Assembly (NCBI RefSeq): GCF_014203395.1
Contig: NZ_JACHIW010000001.1
Location: forward strand, 1,426,001-1,490,000
From: Saccharopolyspora phatthalungensis
GTDB taxonomy: Bacteria; Actinomycetota; Actinomycetes; Mycobacteriales; Pseudonocardiaceae
Length of the DNA: 64,000 nt
Direction of reading: 5' to 3'
Below the pieces are notes generated by a model that was not told where the DNA came from, made no database searches, and was given only the letters and a program-made list of their open reading frames with translations. This document shows, one piece after another, positions 1 to 7,513 of the stretch. Position numbers and translations under genes: made by a program. Position 1 is the first letter of the stretch. The number at the start of each line of letters is the position of its first letter.

Positions 1-348
1 GTGCGCGACGTAATCGGTGTGCACGATGTCGATCGCGTGCGCGGCGTCCCGCTCGGCCCGTTCCTGGTCGCCGAGCACGCCAAAGGCGGTGACCGCCACG
101 TCGACCGGGCCGTGCCGGTCGACCACCCGGGCAAGCAGTTCGGCGTGACTACCGACGTCCGAAGCGTCGAACTCCACGCGGACGACCTCGGCGGCACCGG
201 CCTCGCGGAGCGCGGCCTCCTCGGCGTCGAGATCCGCCGAACGCCGCGCCGCCAGGACAACGGTGCGGTGCCCGCGTTCGACCAGGCGCTCCGCCACCGC
301 CACGCCGATCTCGCTGCGGCCCCCGAGGACCAATACCGCTCCGCTCAT
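1..348 (-). CDS. DprE2-like SDR oxidoreductase, N-terminal part (cut at window edge)
   Basis: The minus strand reads from ATG at 348 into the window edge, giving 116 residues. The N-terminus has a Rossmann nucleotide-binding stretch, VLVLGGRSEIG near residues 5-15, then an SDR pattern with VEFDASD near residue 58 and VDVAVTAFGVLGD further on. This resembles decaprenylphosphoryl-D-2-keto-erythro-pentose reductase (DprE2), which works with DprE1 to make the arabinose donor for actinobacterial cell-wall arabinan. The family is about 250 residues, so more than half lies outside the window, including the catalytic Tyr/Lys. DprE1 would be expected nearby but is not visible. The SDR call is firm; DprE2 over another SDR is inference from the VAFG.LGD pattern. 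Confidence 0.75.
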   Translation of the reverse strand, partial: MSGAVLVLGGRSEIGVAVAERLVERGHRTVVLAARRSADLDAEEAALREAGAAEVVRVEFDASDVGSHAELLARVVDRHGPVDVAVTAFGVLGDQERAERDAAHAIDIVHTDYVAH

Positions 349-576
349 CGCCGCAAGTCTGCCACCGGCCGTCGCACACCCCGATTCCGGCTCGCCCTAC
401 CTCGGCCTATGGGCCTGCCTCGCGCAGTTAGAGCCCGGCCAGAAGTTGTCCACAAAGGACGCAGAGACGGTGGCCGCGAAGACCACCGGTTGCTGCGTGA
501 CAGCGGTTTACCTGGCGTGCTGCCCGGAATACCCTGCTCGTGATCGTTTCTACCCCGGACCGAGCGGATCCTTCCC

Positions 577-1392
577 ATGGCAAGTGCTGACAGCCCGCAG
601 ATCGACACCACCAAACCCAGCATCGCGCGGGTGTACGACGCATTCGTCGGCGGCAAGGACAACTTCGAGGTGGATCGCGAGGTCCTGCACCAGATCCTGA
701 AGATCGCCCCGGAGGCGGTGCAGGTCGGCAGGCAGTGCCGGGGATGGCTGATCCGCGTGGTCCGCTTCCTGGCCGGGCAGGCGGGCATCTCGCAGTTCCT
801 CGACCTGGGTTCCGGGCTGCCCACCGCGGAGAACACGCACCAGGCGGCGCAGCGGATCAACGCCGAGGCCCGGGTCGTCTACGTCGACAACGACCCGTCG
901 GTAGCGGCGCACGGCCGCGCGCTGCTGGAGGAGAACGAGAACACCCACTTCGTGGTCGCGGACCTGCGCAATCCGGCGGAGATCCTGACGAACCCGGTGG
1001 TGACCAAGTACCTGGACCTGAGCCAGCCGGTGGCGCTGATCCAGTGCAACACCCTGCACCACGTCCCCAACGACGAGGACCCGTTGGGGATCATGTCGAC
1101 CTACGTCGATGCCCTGGCCGCCGGCTCCTACCTCGCGATCTCGCACCTGCACAACCCCGACGACGGCAGCTCGCGAGCCAGGCTCGCGGTGGAGTCGCAA
1201 GCCCGGTTCAACGCGATGATGGGCAGTTGCTACTACCGCAAGCGGGACGAGATCCAGGCGTTGTTCCAGGGTCTGGAGATGGTCGAGCCCGGCCTGACGT
1301 ACCTGTTCGACTGGTGGCCAGACGGTCCGCGTCTCGCCGAGCCGTCCGACGGCGAGTACAACCTCCTCGGCGGTGTGGCCCGCAAGCCGTGA
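577..1392 (+). CDS. SAM-dependent methyltransferase, Methyltransf_19/DUF574 family
   Basis: A 271-residue protein starting at ATG 577. It has the SAM-binding glycine motif FLDLGSGLPT near residue 74, an acidic second motif (VVYVDNDPSV) that would hold the ribose hydroxyls, and VVADLRNP after it. The N-terminal NTTKPSIARVYDA-like stretch and the YDAFVGGKDNF segment are typical of the actinobacterial S-adenosyl methyltransferase family PF04672. These proteins are abundant in streptomycetes and Pseudonocardiaceae and their substrates are mostly unknown, so no specific reaction is assigned. It is transcribed away from the reductase at 348 and stands alone. A 15-bp tandem repeat starts 18 bp after its stop. 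Confidence 0.85.
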   Translation: MASADSPQIDTTKPSIARVYDAFVGGKDNFEVDREVLHQILKIAPEAVQVGRQCRGWLIRVVRFLAGQAGISQFLDLGSGLPTAENTHQAAQRINAEARVVYVDNDPSVAAHGRALLEENENTHFVVADLRNPAEILTNPVVTKYLDLSQPVALIQCNTLHHVPNDEDPLGIMSTYVDALAAGSYLAISHLHNPDDGSSRARLAVESQARFNAMMGSCYYRKRDEIQALFQGLEMVEPGLTYLFDWWPDGPRLAEPSDGEYNLLGGVARKP

Positions 1393-1410
1393 CCCCGTGA
1401 ACCCCCGATT

Positions 1411-1514
1411 TCAACTGACCCAGTCTCAAATGACACGGTTCAATTGACCCGGTCTCAATCGACCCAGTCTCCATTGACCCGGTCTCCATTGATCCGGTTT
1501 CAATTGACGCTACG
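1411..1514. repeat. 15-bp tandem repeat, about seven units
   Basis: Seven imperfect head-to-tail copies of TCAATTGACCCGGTC fill the gap between the methyltransferase stop and the conservon GTPase. Units begin at about 1411, 1426, 1440, 1455, 1470, 1485 and 1500. The second is 14 bp and the last is degenerate. The unit length is a multiple of three, so it stays open on the minus strand as Glu-Thr-Gly-Ser-Ile/Met repeats, but no convincing gene contains it. It looks like a VNTR. Confidence 0.85.
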
Positions 1515-1687
1515 GTCAATCGACCACCCGCGACTCCATACCCAGTCCGGTCACGGGCACCACCGCGAGTTCTCAGCCGTCGTCTCGCGCGCGGACAACC
1601 CCGATTTGCGCACCGGGCGCAGATCGGGGATCCCGCAGCGAAACGACAGCCGAGGTCGCCCGCACCGCCACGCGCAGCGGCCCCAGC

Positions 1688-2317
1688 TCAGCCGTGCGGG
1701 CGAGTCGTCCAGTGCCGCATGGCGTGCTCTACCAGCGCGATCAGGGTGCGCTTCGTCGATTCCCGGTCGCGGGCGTCGCACGGCCCGATCGGCACGTTGG
1801 GGCCGATCGCCATCGCCTCGCGGACCTGATCGATCGAATGCAGCATCTGACCGTCGAAACAGTTCACCCCGACCAGATAGGGCAGCCCGCGGTCCTCGAA
1901 GAAGTCGATCGCGGAGAACGAGTCCGCCAACCGCCGGGTGTCCACCAGCACGACCGCGCCGATGGCGCCCCGCACCAGGTCGTCCCACATGAACCAGAAC
2001 CGCTGCTGGCCGGGCGTGCCGAACAGGTACAGGATCAGATCGGAGGCCAGCGAGATCCGGCCGAAGTCCATCGCGACCGTGGTGGTGGTCTTGTTCGGCG
2101 TCGCACCCAGGTCGTCGACGCCTCGGCTGGCCTCCGTCATCACCGCCTCGGTGGTCAACGGCACGATCTCCGACACCGACCCGACGAACGTCGTCTTCCC
2201 GACCCCGAACCCGCCCGCGACCACGATCTTCGCCGAGGTGGACGTGGTGCCGCCCCGGTTGAGGGTCTGCGGCTGCACGGAGCCGAGCTGGGGCGCGCTA
2301 TAGCCGACGGAGTCCAC
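1688..2317 (-). CDS. cvnD: conservon GTPase (CvnD-like, ATP/GTP-binding)
   Basis: A 209-residue Ras-like small GTPase. The P-loop GGFGVGKTT is at residues 35-43 and the switch II/G3 element appears as FGTPGQ at 99-104. The G4 motif, normally NKxD, is replaced by VNCFD at 151-155, as is usual in this MglA-like subfamily. It is the last gene of a four-gene conservon (3391-6366, 2896-3336, 2298-2888, this). Its ATG at 2317 lies 20 nt inside the DUF742 gene, which implies translational coupling. Conservon products form a membrane-associated signalling complex likened to eukaryotic G-protein systems. What this one senses cannot be read from sequence. Confidence 0.92.
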   Translation of the reverse strand: MDSVGYSAPQLGSVQPQTLNRGGTTSTSAKIVVAGGFGVGKTTFVGSVSEIVPLTTEAVMTEASRGVDDLGATPNKTTTTVAMDFGRISLASDLILYLFGTPGQQRFWFMWDDLVRGAIGAVVLVDTRRLADSFSAIDFFEDRGLPYLVGVNCFDGQMLHSIDQVREAMAIGPNVPIGPCDARDRESTKRTLIALVEHAMRHWTTRPHG

Positions 2318-2888
2318 TCAAAACCCTTTCCATCAACACCATGTGTGGTGCGCTGCCGCTTTCGCTCACCGTCTGGTGCACGGTGATCAACCCCAGTTCG
2401 GCCATGTCGGCCAACAACACCCGGGCCACTCCGATCGGCACTGACAGCAGCGCCCCCACTTCCGCGACCGATCTGGGATGTTGGCACAGCTCGGCGATCG
2501 ACTGGTGCTCCAGCCGGATCGGCGCGCCGGGCCGGTACACCTCGCCGGTGGAAACCAGGGTTTCCAGCTCCAGCTGGTAGTTCGACCTGGTGCGCCCGCC
2601 GGTCCAGGTGTAGGACCGGATGCTGGACGCCGCCGGTGCGTCCGGTTCCGCCGACTCGACGTGGTCGTCCGAATAGGACTCCTCGTACTCCTCGTACTGC
2701 TCGTCGAACCGTTCGTCGTCGTGCTCGGGGTATTCCTCCGGCGGCGGCTCGTCCAGCTCTTCGTAAAGCTCGCGCTTGCGCTTGCGCCCGCTGCCGAAGG
2801 CGAACCCGTGGACGACCTCGGCGAAGCTGTCGTCTCCGGAGTTGTCCCGTCTTCGGCCCTGACGTGGGTTATCCGAGCGTCTACTCAT
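2298..2888 (-). CDS. cvnC: conservon DUF742 protein (CvnC-like)
   Basis: A 196-residue protein. The C-terminal 100 residues are the DUF742 winged-helix-like domain, including SIAELCQHPRSVAEVGALL and DMAELGLI. The N-terminus is unusual: a basic segment (GRKRKRE near 34-40) followed by a very acidic Glu/Asp/Tyr run at roughly 42-78. DUF742 proteins of conservons bridge the roadblock protein and the GTPase. The gene sits between cvnB and cvnD and overlaps cvnD by 20 nt. The acidic extension may be lineage-specific. Confidence 0.9.
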   Translation of the reverse strand: MSRRSDNPRQGRRRDNSGDDSFAEVVHGFAFGSGRKRKRELYEELDEPPPEEYPEHDDERFDEQYEEYEESYSDDHVESAEPDAPAASSIRSYTWTGGRTRSNYQLELETLVSTGEVYRPGAPIRLEHQSIAELCQHPRSVAEVGALLSVPIGVARVLLADMAELGLITVHQTVSESGSAPHMVLMERVLSGLRRL

Positions 2889-2895
2889 CGCATCC

Positions 2896-3336
2896 TCACA
2901 CCAGTTGGCCGGTGAACGCGTTCGACGTTCCCTGCAACTGCGACCGAATCTCCGGTGTAAGCATCTGGCCGACGCGCTCCACGAGCATGGTCATCTCGTA
3001 GGCGATCAGCCCCATGTCGCACTGCGGGGCGGCGAGCACGGTCAGGCAGGAGCCATCGCTGATGCCCATCTGCAGCAGCGTGCCGCGTTCCATCTCCACG
3101 ATGGTCTGGACTACGCGCCCGGCCTCGAAGCACTTCGCCGAGCCCTGGGTAAGGCTCAGCAGCCCCGAGGCGACCGCGGCCAGCTGGTCGGCCCGGTCCC
3201 TGGGCAGGGTCGCCGACGCGGTCAGCACCAAGCCATCGGCGGACACCACGATCGCGTGTGCCACACCGGCCACGCGCTCGGTGAAGTCCGTGATCAACCA
3301 GCCGAACCTGCGGGAAATCGTCTCCTGAGCAGTCAT
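2896..3336 (-). CDS. cvnB: conservon roadblock/LC7 protein (CvnB-like)
   Basis: A 146-residue roadblock/LC7 domain protein. The N-terminal half contains the typical pattern GVAHAIVVSADGLVLTASA, then a helix (DRADQLAAVASGLLSL) and a strand carrying VVQTIVEMERGTLLQ. In conservons this protein is the regulatory partner of the GTPase, analogous to MglB. It lies 7 bp upstream of cvnC and 54 bp downstream of the kinase gene, all on the minus strand, consistent with one transcript starting before 6366. The start is ATG 3336, preceded by AGGAGG-like sequence. Confidence 0.92.
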   Translation of the reverse strand: MTAQETISRRFGWLITDFTERVAGVAHAIVVSADGLVLTASATLPRDRADQLAAVASGLLSLTQGSAKCFEAGRVVQTIVEMERGTLLQMGISDGSCLTVLAAPQCDMGLIAYEMTMLVERVGQMLTPEIRSQLQGTSNAFTGQLV

Positions 3337-3390
3337 GCAACCTCCTGTTCGTCGCCGAGGTGATCACGCCTTCGCGCGGCAGCCTTCATG

Positions 3391-6366
3391 TCAGTCCTCG
3401 TCGGTTGCTCGATGCCGACCGCGACTGATACCGCTTTGGAAGTCTGCCAGCCGCCCGCGCAGTTGGTCCGCGTCCCGCTGGAACCGCTTGGATTCCCGTG
3501 ACTCGGAGTTCGCCACGCTGCCCGGGACCAGGTGCGCTTTGGGGGTTCGGCGCGGCAAACCGGCCTGGGTGAACGTCGCCGACTGCGGGTTCGCCGCGGC
3601 CTCGGCCGCCTCGCGCGCCCTGTCCGCGGCGAAAGTCCAGGAATCCGCGTCGGAAGTCTCCGCGATCCACGACTGCGACGTTGCGGGCTCCGAGCTCCAG
3701 CCGTCCGATCCGGCCGGTTCCGATGGCCACGGGTCCTGCCCGGCGGATTCCTGCATCCACGAGCCCGCGCCGGTTGGTTCCGCCGGGGTCTCCGCCGACG
3801 CATCGACCGACCGGCCGAACTGGACGCCGTTTTGGGCGAGGCTCCGGCTGATGTCCTCCGGGCTGCGGGCGGGTGCGCCGGCCGCCGGTTCCGCCGCTTG
3901 GTTCCCGCGCGGCACCCGCTGCGGCAGCCCGGACGAGGTGAGCGCTGCCCCCTCCTGCGGGTCGCCCGGCAGGAAGTCCGAACGCTGCGGCGGTCCCGCC
4001 TCCCCGGCCGGGTCGCTTTCCGTGCCGGGCCAGCCGAATTCGCCGGTGTCGGCCCGCGAATGCAGATACGGGTTCGCGCTGGCCGGCTGGAACCACTGGG
4101 TGGAGACCTCGTTGAAGATCGGCGACGCCGCCGCCGGTCGTTCCGCAGGCGGTTCGGCACCCGGCCAGTCGACGCCGAAGTCCGCGGGCGCCGTGCGCGG
4201 CTGCTGCGGGATGCCGAGCGGCGCGTCAAACAGGTGCTCCGTCGGCGAGTCCTCCCGCTCGGCGCTACCGGGCTCGAAGAGGTTCGCCGGGGTCGGCTCC
4301 TGCCAGGGCATGCTCTCCTGCGCCGCAGCAGGCTGCTCGCCACGGTGTGGTAGCGGCCTGGAAGTCGCCAGGTCGGTGTGCACGTGCCCGTTGCGCTGGC
4401 TTGCCTGCGTCGACGACGGCCGCAACACCGTCCCGGACTCCGACTGGACTGCGTGCTCGACCGGGATCATCACCGTCGCCCGCACGCCCTCGACGTCCGG
4501 CCCGCCGTGCAGCTCGACACCTACGCCGTGGCGCACCGCTAAGCGGCCAGCGACGAACAGCCCCATGCGGCGCGAGCTGGCCAGGTCGTCCTCGTCCACC
4601 TGGGCCAGTTGTTCGTTTGCGCGGGCGAGTTCCTGGTCCCCCATGCCGATGCCCTGGTCCAGCACGTCGATCACCACGGTGCCATCGCCGGACTGGTAGC
4701 TGGACACCGTGACGGTGGTGTCCGGGGCAGAGAAATTCGCCGCGTTGTCCAACAACTCGGCGACAAGCCGCACCAGGTCGCTGGCGGTGTGCCCGCGCAA
4801 TTTCACCGTCGGCGGCGGCTGCACCACGACCCGCGGGTACTGCTCGATCTCGGACACCGCGGCGCGCAGCACGTCCGCGAGGTCGGTGGGCTGGGTGAAG
4901 CGCCGCGCCAGGTCGCTGCCGGAGAGGACCATCAGGTTCTCGTTGTTGCGCCGCATCCGGGTCGCCAGGTGGTCCAGCTGGAACAACCGCGCGAGCTGGT
5001 CCGGGTCCTCCTCGTCCTGCTCCAGCTGCTCGAACAGCCGCAACTGCCGTTCCAGCAGGCTCTGGCTGCGCCGGGAAATGCTGACGAACACGTCGCTGTA
5101 GCCGCGACGCAGGTCCGCCTGCTCCACCGCCAGCCGCAACGCCTGCTGGTTCACCTCGTCGAAGGCACGGGCCAGCTGCCCCACCTCGTCCGTGGTGTCC
5201 ACCGGGAACGGCTCCACGACCGCGTCGGCGGTGTTGCCCTGCCGGACGCTGGCCACGGCCGCCGGGAGTTCGTACTCGGCGGCGTCCAGCGCGCTGCTGC
5301 GCAGGTCTCGCAAGGAGCCGAGCAGCTGCCGGGCGATCGCGATGATGATCGCGGCGGCGACGATCAGCGCGGACAGCAGCAGCACCGAGTCCCAACCGGC
5401 GACGTTGCTGGCCTCGTCTTCCAGCCGCGCGGCGGTGGACCGCACGTCGGCGGCGAGGTCGTCGTGCCCTTGGTCGATCAATGCGACCGCGCGGTCGGTA
5501 CCGGAGTTCCAGTCCTCGCGCCGCACCGAATACTCGCCGGTGTAACGGTTGTCGGTGCTCTCGGCCATGATCGTGTCGAGCATCTGGTTGCGGTTCCTGA
5601 TCTCCGGAGCAACCATCGTCCGGTCCAGCCGCTGCTGCCAGTACGCGGCAACGGTGGACCGAGCATCACCGATCTTGCTGAGCAGGCGGGCCCGCGAGCC
5701 GTTCAGGTTTTCCATCGCGACGGAACTGAGGCTGCCGTCGCTCAGCCCGGTCAGCACCCAGGCCTGCTGCAGCCGCACCTCCTCGGTCAGCCCCAGCATG
5801 TCCTGCAGTGCGGTCGCCGTGGGGGCCAGACTGCGGTCGGCGACGCTGCTGGTCAGCGCGCGGTCCAGGGCGAGCACCGAGTTGATCACGCGGGTGTAGG
5901 CGTCGATCGCCCGCTCGGGGCTGATCCGGCGGTCGCGCACCTGCTGGCGAAGCTGCGCGAGACCGTCCAACCCCGGCCGCAGCTCGCGGTAACGATCGGA
6001 AACGACCCCGGCGTAGGCGTCGGTCGAGGCGAAGATCCCTTCGAGGTCGGCGGCCGCCCGGTCCACCGCGGTCACCTGCTCGTCGACCGCGTCGAGGCCG
6101 CGGTCGCCGGCCAGGAACTCCACCGAGCGGGCCCGCTCGTGCTGGACGCCGGCGATCAGCGGCTCGATCCGGTCGACGGCGTCGACCACCTGCGCGACCC
6201 GGTCGTACTCGGCGGCCTGCTCGACCTGCCACCGGATCTGCCCGACACCGAGGGTGATCGCGAAGATCACCGGCACCAGCACGACCGCGGCCAGCTTGGT
6301 CGGGAGCGACCAGTTGCGCCACTGCACCAGGGCGTCGCGAGCGCGCCCGAAGCCGCCCGCGCTCAC
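3391..6366 (-). CDS. cvnA: conservon sensor histidine kinase-like protein (CvnA-like) with NIT sensor domain
   Basis: A 991-residue membrane sensor. A first TM helix lies near residues 24-43, then an extracytoplasmic nitrate/nitrite-sensing (NIT)-type helical region to about 320, a second TM near 325-345, a HAMP linker, a dimerisation helix and a HATPase domain. The N box ELLDNAANFS is near 540, G1 DQGIGM near 572 and the G2-like MGLFVAGRLA soon after. A roughly 340-residue Pro/Ala/Ser/Glu-rich tail rich in Trp-containing repeats follows, with no recognisable domain. No response-regulator gene is adjacent, as is normal for conservons, where signal is thought to pass to the roadblock/GTPase module. 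Confidence 0.9.
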   Translation of the reverse strand: MSAGGFGRARDALVQWRNWSLPTKLAAVVLVPVIFAITLGVGQIRWQVEQAAEYDRVAQVVDAVDRIEPLIAGVQHERARSVEFLAGDRGLDAVDEQVTAVDRAAADLEGIFASTDAYAGVVSDRYRELRPGLDGLAQLRQQVRDRRISPERAIDAYTRVINSVLALDRALTSSVADRSLAPTATALQDMLGLTEEVRLQQAWVLTGLSDGSLSSVAMENLNGSRARLLSKIGDARSTVAAYWQQRLDRTMVAPEIRNRNQMLDTIMAESTDNRYTGEYSVRREDWNSGTDRAVALIDQGHDDLAADVRSTAARLEDEASNVAGWDSVLLLSALIVAAAIIIAIARQLLGSLRDLRSSALDAAEYELPAAVASVRQGNTADAVVEPFPVDTTDEVGQLARAFDEVNQQALRLAVEQADLRRGYSDVFVSISRRSQSLLERQLRLFEQLEQDEEDPDQLARLFQLDHLATRMRRNNENLMVLSGSDLARRFTQPTDLADVLRAAVSEIEQYPRVVVQPPPTVKLRGHTASDLVRLVAELLDNAANFSAPDTTVTVSSYQSGDGTVVIDVLDQGIGMGDQELARANEQLAQVDEDDLASSRRMGLFVAGRLAVRHGVGVELHGGPDVEGVRATVMIPVEHAVQSESGTVLRPSSTQASQRNGHVHTDLATSRPLPHRGEQPAAAQESMPWQEPTPANLFEPGSAEREDSPTEHLFDAPLGIPQQPRTAPADFGVDWPGAEPPAERPAAASPIFNEVSTQWFQPASANPYLHSRADTGEFGWPGTESDPAGEAGPPQRSDFLPGDPQEGAALTSSGLPQRVPRGNQAAEPAAGAPARSPEDISRSLAQNGVQFGRSVDASAETPAEPTGAGSWMQESAGQDPWPSEPAGSDGWSSEPATSQSWIAETSDADSWTFAADRAREAAEAAANPQSATFTQAGLPRRTPKAHLVPGSVANSESRESKRFQRDADQLRGRLADFQSGISRGRHRATDED

Positions 6367-6686
6367 GAGCGCCCTCCCGGCTGCAAGTTCGGGTCTCCTC
6401 GCTGGTCAGTCACGGTCGGCATCCTCTCGGGCGAACAATGCGTTGGAGAACGGCGCATGCGTGAGGTCCCGCAATCGTCGTCTTGGGGCTGTCGAGGATG
6501 AAATCCAGCCGTGGTCGTGTACCACCCAACGACCGGGAGCTCCTTACCGCACTGAACCGGACCGCTGGGGTTCGAACGCCACCCAACGTCACCGCAGGCG
6601 TCTCCGGTTGGCGCATTTCGGACACTGGTACCGAACCGTGACCTTTCCCGATCGCGCGACTGTCTTTCAGTGCCTCAGCACTATAT

Positions 6687-6720
6687 GCCCCGGAAGCCCG
6701 GATAGCACCGGGGGCTTTTT
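6687..6720 (+). terminator. rho-independent terminator not preceded by a gene
   Basis: The arms GCCCCGG (6687-6693) and CCGGGGGC (6708-6715) pair around a 14-nt loop and are followed directly by five T residues. There is no plus-strand coding sequence in the 320 bp before it, so it ends either a small RNA or a prematurely terminated leader of the symporter transcript starting far upstream of 7094. Confidence 0.7.
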
Positions 6721-6848
6721 GGCATTCACCTACGACAAACGGCGCCAGTCACCCCCTGTGGCCAAACAGGACCGCCGCCCGCCGCGCCGTTTTCACCCTT
6801 TCAGCCTAGCGATAGATAATCCACTTTGGTCACAAACTCAACAAAAGA

Positions 6849-6892
6849 CCAGGTCAGCAAGATCATCACCCGCAAGCCGACCGCTGACCTGG
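6849..6892. promoter_or_regulatory. 10-bp inverted repeat upstream of the DUF485-symporter pair
   Basis: CCAGGTCAGC (6849-6858) and GCTGACCTGG (6883-6892) are perfect inverted copies separated by 24 nt, about 200 bp upstream of the ATG at 7094. No T-run follows, so an operator or mRNA leader structure is more likely than a terminator. No regulator gene is adjacent. Confidence 0.45.
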
Positions 6893-7093
6893 CAATACCG
6901 GACAGTAACCAAGCGTCGATCGCCGCCCCTCCAGCCTTCTCGACGGGTGGCGGCGGGCGCCGTCCGGCACCCCGGAATCCGCACCCCGGTGGCGATCACC
7001 ACACTGTTGATTCGGCGCGTGCAGTGGTTAGAATTCCCCGCCGCCGCCAGGCATCGGCCAAACGGGCCAACCGCGATGTTCCAGGAAGGATCC

Positions 7094-7513
7094 ATGAGCA
7101 ACGCACCGCAATCGGCGCTGCGCGGCAGCCCCCGCGACCAGCCCGGAAATCCAGCTGCGGCCTTCGGCGGAATCAACAAGAGCGCCGTTCGTGCGACTAA
7201 CGAACGCCCCGATTTCACCGCTATCCAGCAGAGTGCGGAATTCCGCGCACTGCGCCGCCAACTGAAATGGTTCGTTTTTCCCGCCACGGCGTTTTTCCTG
7301 ATCTGGTACATCGGCTACGTGGCGGTCGCCGCCTACGCCCAGGAATTCATGGCGCAGCCGCTGATCGGCGAGATCAACGTCGGGCTGGTCATGGGCGTCG
7401 GTCAGTTCGTCACCACGGTGGGCCTGACCACGCTGTACACCCGGTTCGCCCGGCGACGCATAGACCCCCAGGTCGACCGGATCCGAGAGGACGCGGGAGA
7501 GTACGACCGATGA
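7094..7513 (+). CDS. DUF485 membrane protein, symporter partner
   Basis: A 139-residue protein starting at ATG 7094 behind AGGAAGGA (7083-7090). After a hydrophilic N-terminal 50 residues come two TM helices, one containing FPATAFFLIWYIGYVAVAA and one containing GLVMGVGQFVTTVGLTTLY, the DUF485 signature. DUF485 genes (yjcH in E. coli) sit directly before sodium:solute symporters such as ActP/MctC and are presumed subunits or assembly factors. Here the stop overlaps the symporter start (ATGA at 7510-7513), strongly implying coupled translation. The hydrophilic N-terminus is longer than in YjcH. Confidence 0.88.
   Translation: MSNAPQSALRGSPRDQPGNPAAAFGGINKSAVRATNERPDFTAIQQSAEFRALRRQLKWFVFPATAFFLIWYIGYVAVAAYAQEFMAQPLIGEINVGLVMGVGQFVTTVGLTTLYTRFARRRIDPQVDRIREDAGEYDR

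Larger units (their letters stand above)
6367..7093. other. 727-bp intergenic region with an isolated terminator and an inverted repeat
   Basis: This gap separates the divergent conservon and symporter operons and must hold both promoters. No open frame in it has gene-like codon use. It contains a strong intrinsic terminator on the plus strand (6687-6720) with no gene upstream of it, and a 10-bp inverted repeat (6849-6892). I could not place -35/-10 elements with confidence. Confidence 0.6.

Noticed and set aside
1411..1514. Repeat array as a CRISPR
   Set aside because: Units are 15 bp, contiguous and without unique spacers; no cas gene is in the window.
4609..6501. Long open frame opposite the conservon kinase
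   Set aside because: Its composition (Gly/Arg/His/Val-rich, no domains) is that of antisense to a high-GC gene; the minus-strand kinase is well supported.
6555..6590. GGTTCGAAC resembling a tRNA T-loop
   Set aside because: The flanking arms do not pair on either strand and no acceptor or anticodon arm can be folded around it.
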